NCBI GenBank assembly: GCA_002282015.1
Contig: NCIJ01000002.1
Span: 1 to 64,000 of the forward strand
Direction: 5' to 3'
Source: Sulfuricurvum sp. 17-40-25
GTDB taxonomy: Bacteria; Campylobacterota; Campylobacteria; Campylobacterales; Sulfurimonadaceae
Length of the DNA stretch: 64,000 nt
The notes below the pieces were generated by a model, which worked only from the letters and a program-made list of their open reading frames with translations, was not told the DNA's origin and searched no databases. The position numbers and the translations under genes were made by a program. Position 1 is the first letter of the stretch; every line of letters begins with the position of its first letter. Positions 28,717 through 35,979 of this stretch are shown piece by piece.

Positions 28717-29886
28717 TTATTTTTTTTGTGTAGCTACGTAAGTAGCTATACGTTTAATTCCCTTACGAATACTTTCGATATCAGTGGCAAAACTAAATCT
28801 AAAATACCCTTCCGCTCCAAAGCCCAATCCAGGGACAACGGCTACTCCCTGATCTTCTAACAATCCTTTACAAAATTGCATAGAGTTATTACTGATAGCC
28901 TTAATATTTACAAAAAGATAAAATGCTCCAGCAGGAGAGAGGACTGAAAGCCCTTCTATTGCATTAAATAACGTTACAGCTTCATCTCTGCGTGTTTTGA
29001 ATGCTTGACGCATTGATTCGATATCTGTGTCTGCATCTCCATTTAAGCCTGCAATAGCGGCTTTTTGAGTAATGCTATTAATATTTGATGTACTTTGGCT
29101 TTGCAGTTTTTTGGTTGCTTGAATAATTTCTGTATTCGCAGCTGCCATATAGCCAAAACGCCACCCTGTCATTGCTACTGATTTACTGAGTCCATTAATA
29201 GTAACCGTACGGTTAAACATATCATCGCTGACAGAAGCTGCGGATACAAACTCGCCGTCATAGATTAATTTTTCATACATTTCATCGCTGGCAACAATGA
29301 CATTTGTTCCTTCAAGCACCTTTCCTAGGGCCGTCAGTTCTTCACGTGAGTATACGGCACCTGTTGGGTTAGAAGGTGAAGTCAAGATTAGCATTTTAGT
29401 TTTTGGTGTAAGGGCATTTTTTAATTGTGCAGGTGTTATTTTAAATCCGCTATCGTCATCGGTCATGATTTCAACAACAGTTCCTCCGCAATATTTGATT
29501 AACTCAGGGTAGGTGACCCAATACGGTGCAGGTATAATAACTTCGTTGCCTTCTTGAATCGTTGATGCAAAAAGATTGTAAAGAGAATGCTTTGCCCCGT
29601 TATTAGCAATAATTTGGTTTGCTTTGTATACCAGACCATTATCGCGTTGCAGTTTGTGTGCAATAGCAGCTTTTAGTTCTGGGATACCGTCAACGGCTGT
29701 ATATTTTGTAAAGCCCTCGTTGATAGCACGAATTGCTGCATCTTTTATTACTTGAGGGGTGTCAAAATCAGGTTCTCCGGCTGAAAAGCTAATGACGTCT
29801 TTACCTTGAGCTTTAAGTTCTTGTGCCAATGTAGAAATAGCGATGGTAATCGATTCTGAGAGAGTATTGACGCGATCGGTAAGCAT
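28717..29886 (-). CDS. aspC: Aspartate aminotransferase, class I (389 aa)
   Basis: This PLP enzyme moves amino groups between aspartate and 2-oxoglutarate. The Schiff-base Lys lies in TINGLSKSVAMTGWRFGY (about residue 232). FSAGEPDFDTP, the SPSNPTGAVY loop and FRFSFA with the substrate-binding Arg are intact. The layout fits the Ib subgroup, which may also accept prephenate in some bacteria. Confidence 0.92.
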   Translation of the reverse strand: MLTDRVNTLSESITIAISTLAQELKAQGKDVISFSAGEPDFDTPQVIKDAAIRAINEGFTKYTAVDGIPELKAAIAHKLQRDNGLVYKANQIIANNGAKHSLYNLFASTIQEGNEVIIPAPYWVTYPELIKYCGGTVVEIMTDDDSGFKITPAQLKNALTPKTKMLILTSPSNPTGAVYSREELTALGKVLEGTNVIVASDEMYEKLIYDGEFVSAASVSDDMFNRTVTINGLSKSVAMTGWRFGYMAAANTEIIQATKKLQSQSTSNINSITQKAAIAGLNGDADTDIESMRQAFKTRRDEAVTLFNAIEGLSVLSPAGAFYLFVNIKAISNNSMQFCKGLLEDQGVAVVPGLGFGAEGYFRFSFATDIESIRKGIKRIATYVATQKK

Positions 29887-29952
29887 ATGCAGCCCTTTAG
29901 AATTTTTTTGAAATTATAACAAAACAACTCTCCATTTTTTCTTTCTTTTTCT

Positions 29953-30894
29953 TTAGGTAAAAATGATTTGATTTTTACCCGATTCTTTACTCTTTATCAG
30001 CCCAATTTCTGTTCTTTTGATAAGAGAGTCAATATCATCATTGACTATATGCATGGTTGCTCCTATGCTAACGGTGACTTCAATGGTTTTTCCATTGTAA
30101 ATAAGGTGCGAATGTTCTACTTTGTGACGTATCTTTTCGGCAATACCATATGCTTTATCACTTTCACATCGATTGACCAACACAGCGAATTGGTCATTTG
30201 CATATCGATATACATTGTCTCCTGCTCTCACCATCGCCTTTATGGTTTGTGCTAAAAAATAGAGGACTTTATCTCCTGCAATATGACCGAACTCTTCATT
30301 AATTTCTTTGAAGGTGTCGGCATTAATCATCAAAGAAAGAAGTGGAAGCTCACGATCATTTCCATTTGGTAGAAGATCGCCTAAGTCTTCCATATATTTT
30401 CTGTGGTTTAATAAGTGAGTTAGCGGATCTATAGTAACAGCTATCATGGCATCATCAAGGCGTTCATGAAGTTGTGAAATGGTCTCTTCAGATTTTTTAA
30501 GTTCAGAAGCCATGTCTGTTCCAAGTTGTGTGAGTCCGTCTGCCATACGTATACAGTTATCATGCGTATTATCACGTGGAATTGTTCTACTATAGGAGTC
30601 TAACAATTCGCATTGCATGGCGGCGACATTGGCTATATTTCCATGAGATTGGGCAAAGCTATCAATAGCTACCTTGGCAAGTTCAATATATTTAATAATT
30701 GAATCAAGCTTTTCATCCATACTAGAGTCATTTTTAAGTGCATTTTTAAGTGTATTATCCGTTATGGAATCAAATATTTTATTAAATTGTTTTTGATAAT
30801 GGACGGGATATGGAGGAATATGCATCGTGTTTAGTACTGAGATTGCTTCGTCATGTATGGCAATGATTTTGTCATAAATTGAGGTATTTGTCAT
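29953..30894 (-). CDS. Degenerate GGDEF-domain protein (313 aa)
   Basis: The N-terminal 145 residues are helical without a known sensor. Residues 155-313 form a GGDEF fold (DPLTHLLNHRKYMED at its start), but the active-site signature reads ANDQF (232-236), so cyclase activity is unlikely. It may bind GTP or c-di-GMP as an effector. It lies in the same orientation as aspC, with 66 bp between them. Confidence 0.85.
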   Translation of the reverse strand: MTNTSIYDKIIAIHDEAISVLNTMHIPPYPVHYQKQFNKIFDSITDNTLKNALKNDSSMDEKLDSIIKYIELAKVAIDSFAQSHGNIANVAAMQCELLDSYSRTIPRDNTHDNCIRMADGLTQLGTDMASELKKSEETISQLHERLDDAMIAVTIDPLTHLLNHRKYMEDLGDLLPNGNDRELPLLSLMINADTFKEINEEFGHIAGDKVLYFLAQTIKAMVRAGDNVYRYANDQFAVLVNRCESDKAYGIAEKIRHKVEHSHLIYNGKTIEVTVSIGATMHIVNDDIDSLIKRTEIGLIKSKESGKNQIIFT

Positions 30895-31002
30895 GCTATT
30901 TACCTTTAATACAAAAGTGTTTATGACACTTTATTTATATGAGTAGATATTTATCCATAATATAAATAATAAATAGCTGAAAATAACAATATATATTAGT
31001 TA

Positions 31003-31551
31003 TTATTTTTGGCCTATAAATGAAGCCACTTTTACCTTTTCTCCATACATATTCTTCTTGTCGTATTCTTCATAAAAAAGTATTTTTAGGGTAGAAAACT
31101 TTGTTGGAAGTTCATTTGATTGTAAAAGAAAATCAGGATTGCTAGGATTATGATATCCGGGCTCATGGGCTGTAATAAATGTTTCAAATATGAGAATACC
31201 GCCATTTTTTAGTCCTTCTATCATGGAGGGGAATAGCTTTCGCTCTAAGTAGTTAATGTTAATAATCAAATCGTATGTGTTTGGGGTAATGACATAGTTT
31301 GTTAAATCAGATTCTATTGGATGTATTTTATTGGTATAATTGATTTTTGAGAGAGCATAGTCAGATATATCTACAGCATCTATTTCAAATCCTAGTTCCG
31401 CCAGATAGTGGGTATTACGTCCTGATCCGCAAGCAATATCCAGGGCTCTATGTCCTTGTGATGGCTTTACATTTTTGATGAGAATCTCCGAAGGACTCGT
31501 TGGCATTGGAACATTTTGATGTTTGGTATTCCATCGTGTTTTATCGTCCAT
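31003..31551 (-). CDS. SAM-dependent methyltransferase, TehB-like (182 aa)
   Basis: This is a class I methyltransferase with motif I ALDIACGSGRNTHYLA (about residues 38-53) and acidic motif II FEIDAVDIS. The short N-terminus DDKTRWNTKH and the length fit the small tellurite-resistance/TehB-like group. The substrate is unknown. It is divergent from the DUF420 membrane gene. Confidence 0.8.
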   Translation of the reverse strand: MDDKTRWNTKHQNVPMPTSPSEILIKNVKPSQGHRALDIACGSGRNTHYLAELGFEIDAVDISDYALSKINYTNKIHPIESDLTNYVITPNTYDLIININYLERKLFPSMIEGLKNGGILIFETFITAHEPGYHNPSNPDFLLQSNELPTKFSTLKILFYEEYDKKNMYGEKVKVASFIGQK

Positions 31552-31603
31552 CTAGTACTCCTGTTCTATAATATGTGCAAATTTTACCACATAAGAGGAA
31601 TAT

Positions 31604-32071
31604 ATGTTTTTAGAACCTGGATTTTTGGGGACTCGTGCTCTCTTTTTTATGGATATGGTGACGTTATACTTTGCGATACTTCCTTTTTTATTAGGGCTAT
31701 CAATACGTCAAGCAGTCGTTGGAAATATCACACTTCATTTCCGTTCTCAAATGGTTATTTTATTGTTAACAATAATTATGGTGGTTATATTTGAACTTGG
31801 GGTTCGCATTAGTGGTGGATTTATTGAATATATAAAGTTTTCCTCCATCTCTTATGACTTTTTTCTTATTTACTTAGCAGTTCATATTTTTGTTGCATTG
31901 ATGTCCGTTGGTGGATGGATCTATCTAATCATCACATCCTATAAAACATACACTAAATTTGGCAGAGACGGTATGAAACAGCATCGTCGTATGGGAAAAT
32001 GGATTTTTGCTTCTCTGACCTTAACGTCGCTTATGGGGTGTAGTATTTATCTTTTCTTATTTGTAGGGTGA
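31604..32071 (+). CDS. DUF420-like membrane protein (155 aa)
   Basis: Four predicted membrane segments (about 15-37, 47-68, 85-112, 130-152), with several conserved His (HFRSQ, HIFVALMS, KQHRRMGKW), fit the DUF420 family of heme-copper-oxidase-associated membrane proteins. The His positions hint at a haem or copper site. The function is unproven. Confidence 0.65.
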   Translation: MFLEPGFLGTRALFFMDMVTLYFAILPFLLGLSIRQAVVGNITLHFRSQMVILLLTIIMVVIFELGVRISGGFIEYIKFSSISYDFFLIYLAVHIFVALMSVGGWIYLIITSYKTYTKFGRDGMKQHRRMGKWIFASLTLTSLMGCSIYLFLFVG

Positions 32072-32107
32072 TGGTTCCTTGAACTGTAAATCAGTCAAAT
32101 AATATTT

Positions 32108-32818
32108 TTATCGAGTAGTGTCAAATTCATCTGCTAATGATTTGGCTTTTGCCGCCATCTCTGTGTCTCCTGCATCATTGTAAATGACGGATGCTCTTAA
32201 GAGGTAATCAGGTGTATGTCTATCATAGATATTCAGCATACCAATTGCTTCATTATACTCATTTTTACCTGCATAACATTCAGCGATCTCTATTGCATGA
32301 GCTTGTTGTGCGTGAGTGTGCATGCTGAAATAAAATCCCTTTTTCTCTATTTTTTTTCGGGTCTCTTTTGCACGTAAATATTCATCTTTTGCTTCAATAC
32401 AATTTCCATTGATGAGCAGTGTTTCGATTTGTTTAATTTGTGATGCATAAAAGTCATGTCCTTCTCTCGTCTTTTTACGATTTAATTCTGCATAGATCAA
32501 GAGAGCAATAACAATCACTAAGCTGCCAATCGCAACAAAACGGGGTAGATTGGAAGGAGGTTTTTTAGCTGCATGATGTATTGACTCTAGTGGGGCACTA
32601 TGAGGGACTTCTGCGGATATTACGTAAATATTTGTTGCTTTGTCAACATGGGGTTCAAAATTTACATTTAATCCAGCTTTTGGAGGGATCATAGACCTGC
32701 AATCTACTATCGATAAAGTATAGTTTTTTCCATTTTCACCGCTTACTAGTCCTATTTCAGTTTCACTGTCATAATTGATTATTTTTCCATGCATGGATAT
32801 TACACTCCGATTATTCAT
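32108..32818 (-). CDS. Membrane protein with cold-shock-like N-domain and helical repeats (236 aa)
   Basis: Residues 9-65 resemble a cold-shock OB fold (GKIINYDSETEIGLVSGENG, then VNFEPHV). One membrane segment lies at about 91-109 (FVAIGSLVIVIALLIYAEL). Residues 115-236 are helical and TPR-like (AIEIAECYAGKNEYNEAIGML). No partner is evident. Which side of the membrane each part faces cannot be decided here. Confidence 0.6.
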   Translation of the reverse strand: MNNRSVISMHGKIINYDSETEIGLVSGENGKNYTLSIVDCRSMIPPKAGLNVNFEPHVDKATNIYVISAEVPHSAPLESIHHAAKKPPSNLPRFVAIGSLVIVIALLIYAELNRKKTREGHDFYASQIKQIETLLINGNCIEAKDEYLRAKETRKKIEKKGFYFSMHTHAQQAHAIEIAECYAGKNEYNEAIGMLNIYDRHTPDYLLRASVIYNDAGDTEMAAKAKSLADEFDTTR

Positions 32819-32880
32819 AACTGCATTATAACTGCTAATTTGACAATTTATTCTATAATGCGCATCTTACTAGGAGATGA

Positions 32881-33123
32881 ATGCAAATGACACATTTAAA
32901 AGAAAAGTTAACCGATTTTGGATGCAGTAGTGAATTTATAGATATTGCTATGAAATACGTGCAGTTTTATAAAGCTGATATGGATACTGAAACATTTATT
33001 GAGTTTGTGGAAGAAGAACATGCAAAAGTTGAAGAAGCCGAAGCGATAAAAGAGAGAGCAGGGCAGGTTATTGATCCTTCGACTCTTTTAGCAGAGTTTA
33101 TTGATGATGAAGAGTTGGAGTAA
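32881..33123 (+). CDS. Hypothetical acidic protein, native neighbour of ybgC (80 aa)
   Basis: I do not recognise this protein. It is short, helical and acidic (FVEEEHAKVEEAEA). AGGAG lies just upstream, and both ATG 32881 and 32887 are possible starts. TATAAT at 32854-32859 may drive it. Its stop lies four bases before the original TTG start of ybgC, so before the island arrived these two genes formed a close operon. Confidence 0.6.
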   Translation: MQMTHLKEKLTDFGCSSEFIDIAMKYVQFYKADMDTETFIEFVEEEHAKVEEAEAIKERAGQVIDPSTLLAEFIDDEELE

Positions 33124-33151
33124 CAGGTTGAAAATACGAGTCTATTACGAA
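33124..33151. repeat. Left attachment site (attL) of the island
   Basis: An 18-bp core ATACGAGTCTATTACGAA (33134-33151) is repeated exactly at 60001-60018. Extending to 28 bp (with 59991-60018) gives only two mismatches. It lies at codons 3-8 of the old ybgC start. It marks the left edge of the integrated element. Confidence 0.88.
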
Positions 33152-33178
33152 AATACCGTATATACTTTAATTTTCTAA
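33128..33178 (+). pseudogene. 5' stub of ybgC left by integration (16 codons)
   Basis: TTG followed by KIRVYYENT reproduces the first residues of YbgC (IRVYYEDT), then departs into element sequence and stops. GGAG lies eight bases upstream. This is the displaced native start of the gene now found at 59995-60366. Confidence 0.8.
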
Positions 33179-33254
33179 CAATACACAAAACAAGGAGTTT
33201 CTTCACGCACAAAACTCTCTGATTTACACAAAATTCTTAAATCAAGTCATACTT

Positions 33255-33272
33255 TTGTCACACTTGTCACAC
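33255..33272 (+). repeat. Tandem TTGTCACAC pair near attL
   Basis: Two abutting copies of TTGTCACAC (33255-33263, 33264-33272) lie about 105 bp inside the left end. The same 9-mer occurs twice near the right end. These may be arm-type integrase or accessory-factor sites. Confidence 0.55.
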
Positions 33273-33307
33273 CTCAATTCTTTTAACTCTGTTAATCATA
33301 AATATGT

Positions 33308-33326
33308 TATAATATCCGTATATAAT
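33308..33326 (+). promoter_or_regulatory. Promoter of the toxin-antitoxin pair
   Basis: TATAAT occurs at 33308-33313 and again at 33321-33326, each followed by CCGTA or TCCGTA. The repeated ATCCGTA lies between promoter and ribosome site (CAGGAG) and could be where the antitoxin binds to repress its own operon. Confidence 0.45.
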
Positions 33327-33343
33327 CCGTACAGGAGTCAACA

Positions 33344-33646
33344 ATGCAAGCAATTTCTTTTTACAATGGGATGTTAGACAATACTAAAGACGCAAGGTTT
33401 GAAGCGAAGCTAAATTCTAAGCTCAAAGATTTCATCCAACTAGCCGCTGGCTTACAGGGATGTGATCTCACCGCATTTATACTTTCCGCAGCAGCAGAAA
33501 AAGCAAGAGCAGTAGTAGCCGAAGCTGAGATGATTGCCTTGAACGAGAAAGATCATAACGCATTTATGGAAATTTTGATGAATCCTCCAAAAGCCACTTT
33601 ACAATTGAAAGAATTGATGGCTATGGAGAGTTTGAATGAGCGTTAA
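33344..33646 (+). CDS. DUF1778-family antitoxin, TacA-like (100 aa)
   Basis: This is a ribbon-helix-helix antitoxin that pairs with a GNAT toxin and represses the operon. The family's FEAKLNSKLKDFIQLAAGLQG segment (about 19-39) is the DNA-binding part, and the C-terminal tail (LNEKDHNAFMEILMNPP) is the toxin-neutralising region. AGGAG precedes the ATG. Its 3' end overlaps the toxin gene by 11 bp, the normal arrangement. Confidence 0.85.
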   Translation: MQAISFYNGMLDNTKDARFEAKLNSKLKDFIQLAAGLQGCDLTAFILSAAAEKARAVVAEAEMIALNEKDHNAFMEILMNPPKATLQLKELMAMESLNER

Positions 33647-34163
33647 TACAATTGTATTAGAACGCTTTGATATTACGAAAAGCTACAACGGCATCAAAAA
33701 ATTCGATTGTGGCCACGATATGATCAATCGATTTGCAATAAATTCTTTAAAACAAAATGTCAAAAATAATATGTGTCAAGCATATGTATTGCTTGATACG
33801 TCATTGAATGACAAGTTTATAGGTTACTACAATATTATGGCTTTTTCTATAGCCAAAGAAGTATTTAGCGCTGCTCCAAGTGGTTCAACAAAGCAGATAC
33901 CGGTTTTGAGATTAGTCATGCTTGGTGTGGATGCTGCTTATGCAGGAGAGGGATTAGGAAGCAAGCTTTTAAAGCATAGTCTTGAATTGACACACAGACT
34001 TGCAGCACAAACAGGGATCGCGGGTCTTTATTTGGATGCCGAGGATGGTAAACATGATTTTTACCGGAATAGGGGATTTGTGGGGATTCAAGAAGCTGAT
34101 TCAGTAACAAATATTCTTCCTATGTTTATCAGCGTTGGCACGATTGAAGAAGCAAAAAAATAG
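33636..34163 (+). CDS. GNAT toxin, TacT-like (175 aa)
   Basis: In TacT-type toxins this fold acetylates the amino group of charged tRNA and blocks translation. The acetyl-CoA loop is visible as GEGLGSKLLKHSL (about 109-121). The family's early CGHDMINRF and late DAEDGKHDFYRNRGF with catalytic Tyr are present. It overlaps the antitoxin gene. At the island's left edge it likely stabilises the element by killing cells that lose it. Confidence 0.88.
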   Translation: MSVNTIVLERFDITKSYNGIKKFDCGHDMINRFAINSLKQNVKNNMCQAYVLLDTSLNDKFIGYYNIMAFSIAKEVFSAAPSGSTKQIPVLRLVMLGVDAAYAGEGLGSKLLKHSLELTHRLAAQTGIAGLYLDAEDGKHDFYRNRGFVGIQEADSVTNILPMFISVGTIEEAKK

Positions 34164-34538
34164 AGTTAGAGCTCAATTATTCTGGATGATACTTTTATAT
34201 TATAAAATATAAAAAGTTTAGATACAAATGTATTTCTGCTTTGTGATAGTTTTGCGGTTTGGCACTTTGGTAAGGTGAATGTCTTTTTTATTTTCATGCG
34301 TATTAAAAGCATTGAAAATTTCTAACGCGCTATTGCTTGTTGCCCCGTCACGTTCTTCGCTTCGCTCAGACTTTCGCGAAGTGGCTCTTAAAAATACATT
34401 TATCTCAGTAGATCAAAAAAATTTCTATATCTGTTTTCGGCTCTATTCGGTAATACTCGGGTTATTTATTGTATAATCTTTTAAAAAATATAGCAGTGCG
34501 TATATTTTAATGTTATTAATTGTTTTAAGGAATGAACT
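34164..34538. other. Intergenic region upstream of the BREX operon
   Basis: This 375-bp AT-rich stretch holds no convincing gene. A GC-richer patch near 34348-34382 contains CTTCGC and GCGAAG arms that can pair. The BREX promoter lies near its right end. A 65-codon frame at 34279 has no ribosome site and I do not accept it. Confidence 0.5.
34472..34477 (+). promoter_or_regulatory. Likely -10 box of the BREX operon
   Basis: TATAAT in a TTATTGTATAATC context lies 61 bp before the HTH gene. AAGGA is the ribosome site further down. No -35 is clear. Confidence 0.5.
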
Positions 34539-34727
34539 ATGGAAGATCGCTGGTTGACAGTGGACGACATATGCAAATATCTCAACGTATCGAATGACAC
34601 TGTATACAAGTGGATTGAACAAAAAAATATGCCTGCTCAAAAAGTAGGACGACGATGGATGTTCAAAAAAGATGAAGTTGATGAGTGGATCAAAGCCGGT
34701 GGGGCAGCGGATGAAACGTCTAAATAA
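34539..34727 (+). CDS. Excisionase-type HTH protein leading the BREX operon (62 aa)
   Basis: This is a compact MerR/excisionase-like winged helix (HTH_17): LTVDDICKYLNVSNDTVYKWI as the HTH, then the wing MPAQKVGRRWMFKKDEVDEW. It is the first gene of the BREX transcript, with brxA starting 17 bp later. Possible jobs are control of the BREX promoter or element excision. BREX regulators best known to me are the larger WYL-type BrxR, so this is a different solution. Confidence 0.82.
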   Translation: MEDRWLTVDDICKYLNVSNDTVYKWIEQKNMPAQKVGRRWMFKKDEVDEWIKAGGAADETSK

Positions 34728-34744
34728 TCAAATAGGTGAATGGA

Positions 34745-35371
34745 TTGACTGAAGAATATCTCTTATCCTATACGGCAGCTCCTTTACTACCTAGAGTAAT
34801 GCAGCAACTTGCGCAATTGTATACTGAAAGTGCTGATTGGAAAACAGTTGAACAGCGTGCCGTTCAAGAAAATATATTTCAAAAACCAACCGTTGCATCA
34901 CAAAAAAGAGTGTATTCAGAACTTTTGAAACGATTCAATCATTTGACATCGGAGCAGATTAAATATATAGCTACAGCTCCAATGGATGATGTACGTGTCA
35001 TTGCATTGCTTGGAGCACTAAAAGCGTATCGTTTGATTCGAGAATTCATTGCCGAAGTTGTTTATGAGAAATTTTATCTTTTCGATTACATTATTCAAAA
35101 CAGTGATTATGTCTCATTTATTTCAAGCAAAGAGGCTCATTCGAGCAAACTTGCAACGATCTCGGAGTCAACCCATAAAAAGCTTCGTCAGGTAATGTTC
35201 AATATGCTCCATGAGGGAGGATTACTTCATGATACAAAATCACTTATGATCCAAAAGCCTTTACTGAGTGATCAAGTAATTCAATTAATTGTTGCTGATG
35301 ATCCGAGACTGCTTGGGCTTTTTTTAATGTCAAAAGATGAAATCAATCATTACATAGGTAATCGCGAATGA
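34745..35371 (+). CDS. brxA: BREX protein BrxA (DUF1819), 208 aa
   Basis: This is a small BREX core protein with a DNA-binding fold related to NusB. Its helical pattern (LSYTAAPLLPRVMQQLAQLY, then RVYSELLKRFNHLTSEQ) and its place directly before brxB identify it. A GTG start at 34736 is open; I prefer TTG 34745 because AGGTGA sits five bases before it. The gene overlaps brxB by four bases (ATGA). It is required for phage defence in characterised type 1 systems. Confidence 0.9.
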   Translation: MTEEYLLSYTAAPLLPRVMQQLAQLYTESADWKTVEQRAVQENIFQKPTVASQKRVYSELLKRFNHLTSEQIKYIATAPMDDVRVIALLGALKAYRLIREFIAEVVYEKFYLFDYIIQNSDYVSFISSKEAHSSKLATISESTHKKLRQVMFNMLHEGGLLHDTKSLMIQKPLLSDQVIQLIVADDPRLLGLFLMSKDEINHYIGNRE

Positions 35372-35976
35372 AATTAGAAAATGTAACTCAAAAATTTGAA
35401 AAGCTCTATTCGCAGGTATCTATGACGAAGTTCCTTGAAAAGAAAGGGCTCTCGGGCGAAATTCCTTTTTTTATTTGTGCTTACAATCCTGTACAAGAAA
35501 CTGAGGTTACAAAAGAGATTCAAAGATTGCATAGCCGTTTGAAACAAGAGGGTATCAATGCATTGAACGTAAATCTTTATGATTTGATGATCCGTTTACT
35601 GGAAAAGCGTAATCTACTTCAAAAAGTGATGCAGACAGAAGTGACAATGGATAAGTCGAAACTGTTTAATTCTCTCCAAAATGTTTTGGATCCCGAACGT
35701 CATCTCATTCCTGAAATTGAACTAATGATTCAAGAAGACGCGGATCAGAACGGTCTCCCCTCTCAAATGGTTATGATCAGTGGTGTAGGAGCAGTTTTTC
35801 CTTATATCCGTTCTCATACGATTCTTAATAACCTACAAAATGCAATCAAAGATCGTCCGATGCTCCTCTTTTTCCCTGGGATCTACGATGGTCACCAACT
35901 CAATCTCTTTGGAAAGATGAAAGATGATAATTATTACCGTGCCTTTAATATTGAACACTACAACAGCGAGGAGTAA
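35368..35976 (+). CDS. brxB: BREX protein BrxB (DUF1788), 202 aa
   Basis: This is a core type 1 BREX protein of unknown biochemistry. The family's PFFICAYNPVQE near residue 31 and the late LLFFPGIYDGHQLNLFG segment are present. The length is normal. It is coupled to brxA by an ATGA overlap and followed three bases later by brxC. Confidence 0.92.
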   Translation: MKLENVTQKFEKLYSQVSMTKFLEKKGLSGEIPFFICAYNPVQETEVTKEIQRLHSRLKQEGINALNVNLYDLMIRLLEKRNLLQKVMQTEVTMDKSKLFNSLQNVLDPERHLIPEIELMIQEDADQNGLPSQMVMISGVGAVFPYIRSHTILNNLQNAIKDRPMLLFFPGIYDGHQLNLFGKMKDDNYYRAFNIEHYNSEE

Positions 35977-35979
35977 ACA

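Noticed and set aside
34279-34476. A 65-codon frame before the BREX operon
   Set aside because: No ribosome site, no family likeness, and it overlaps the likely promoter.
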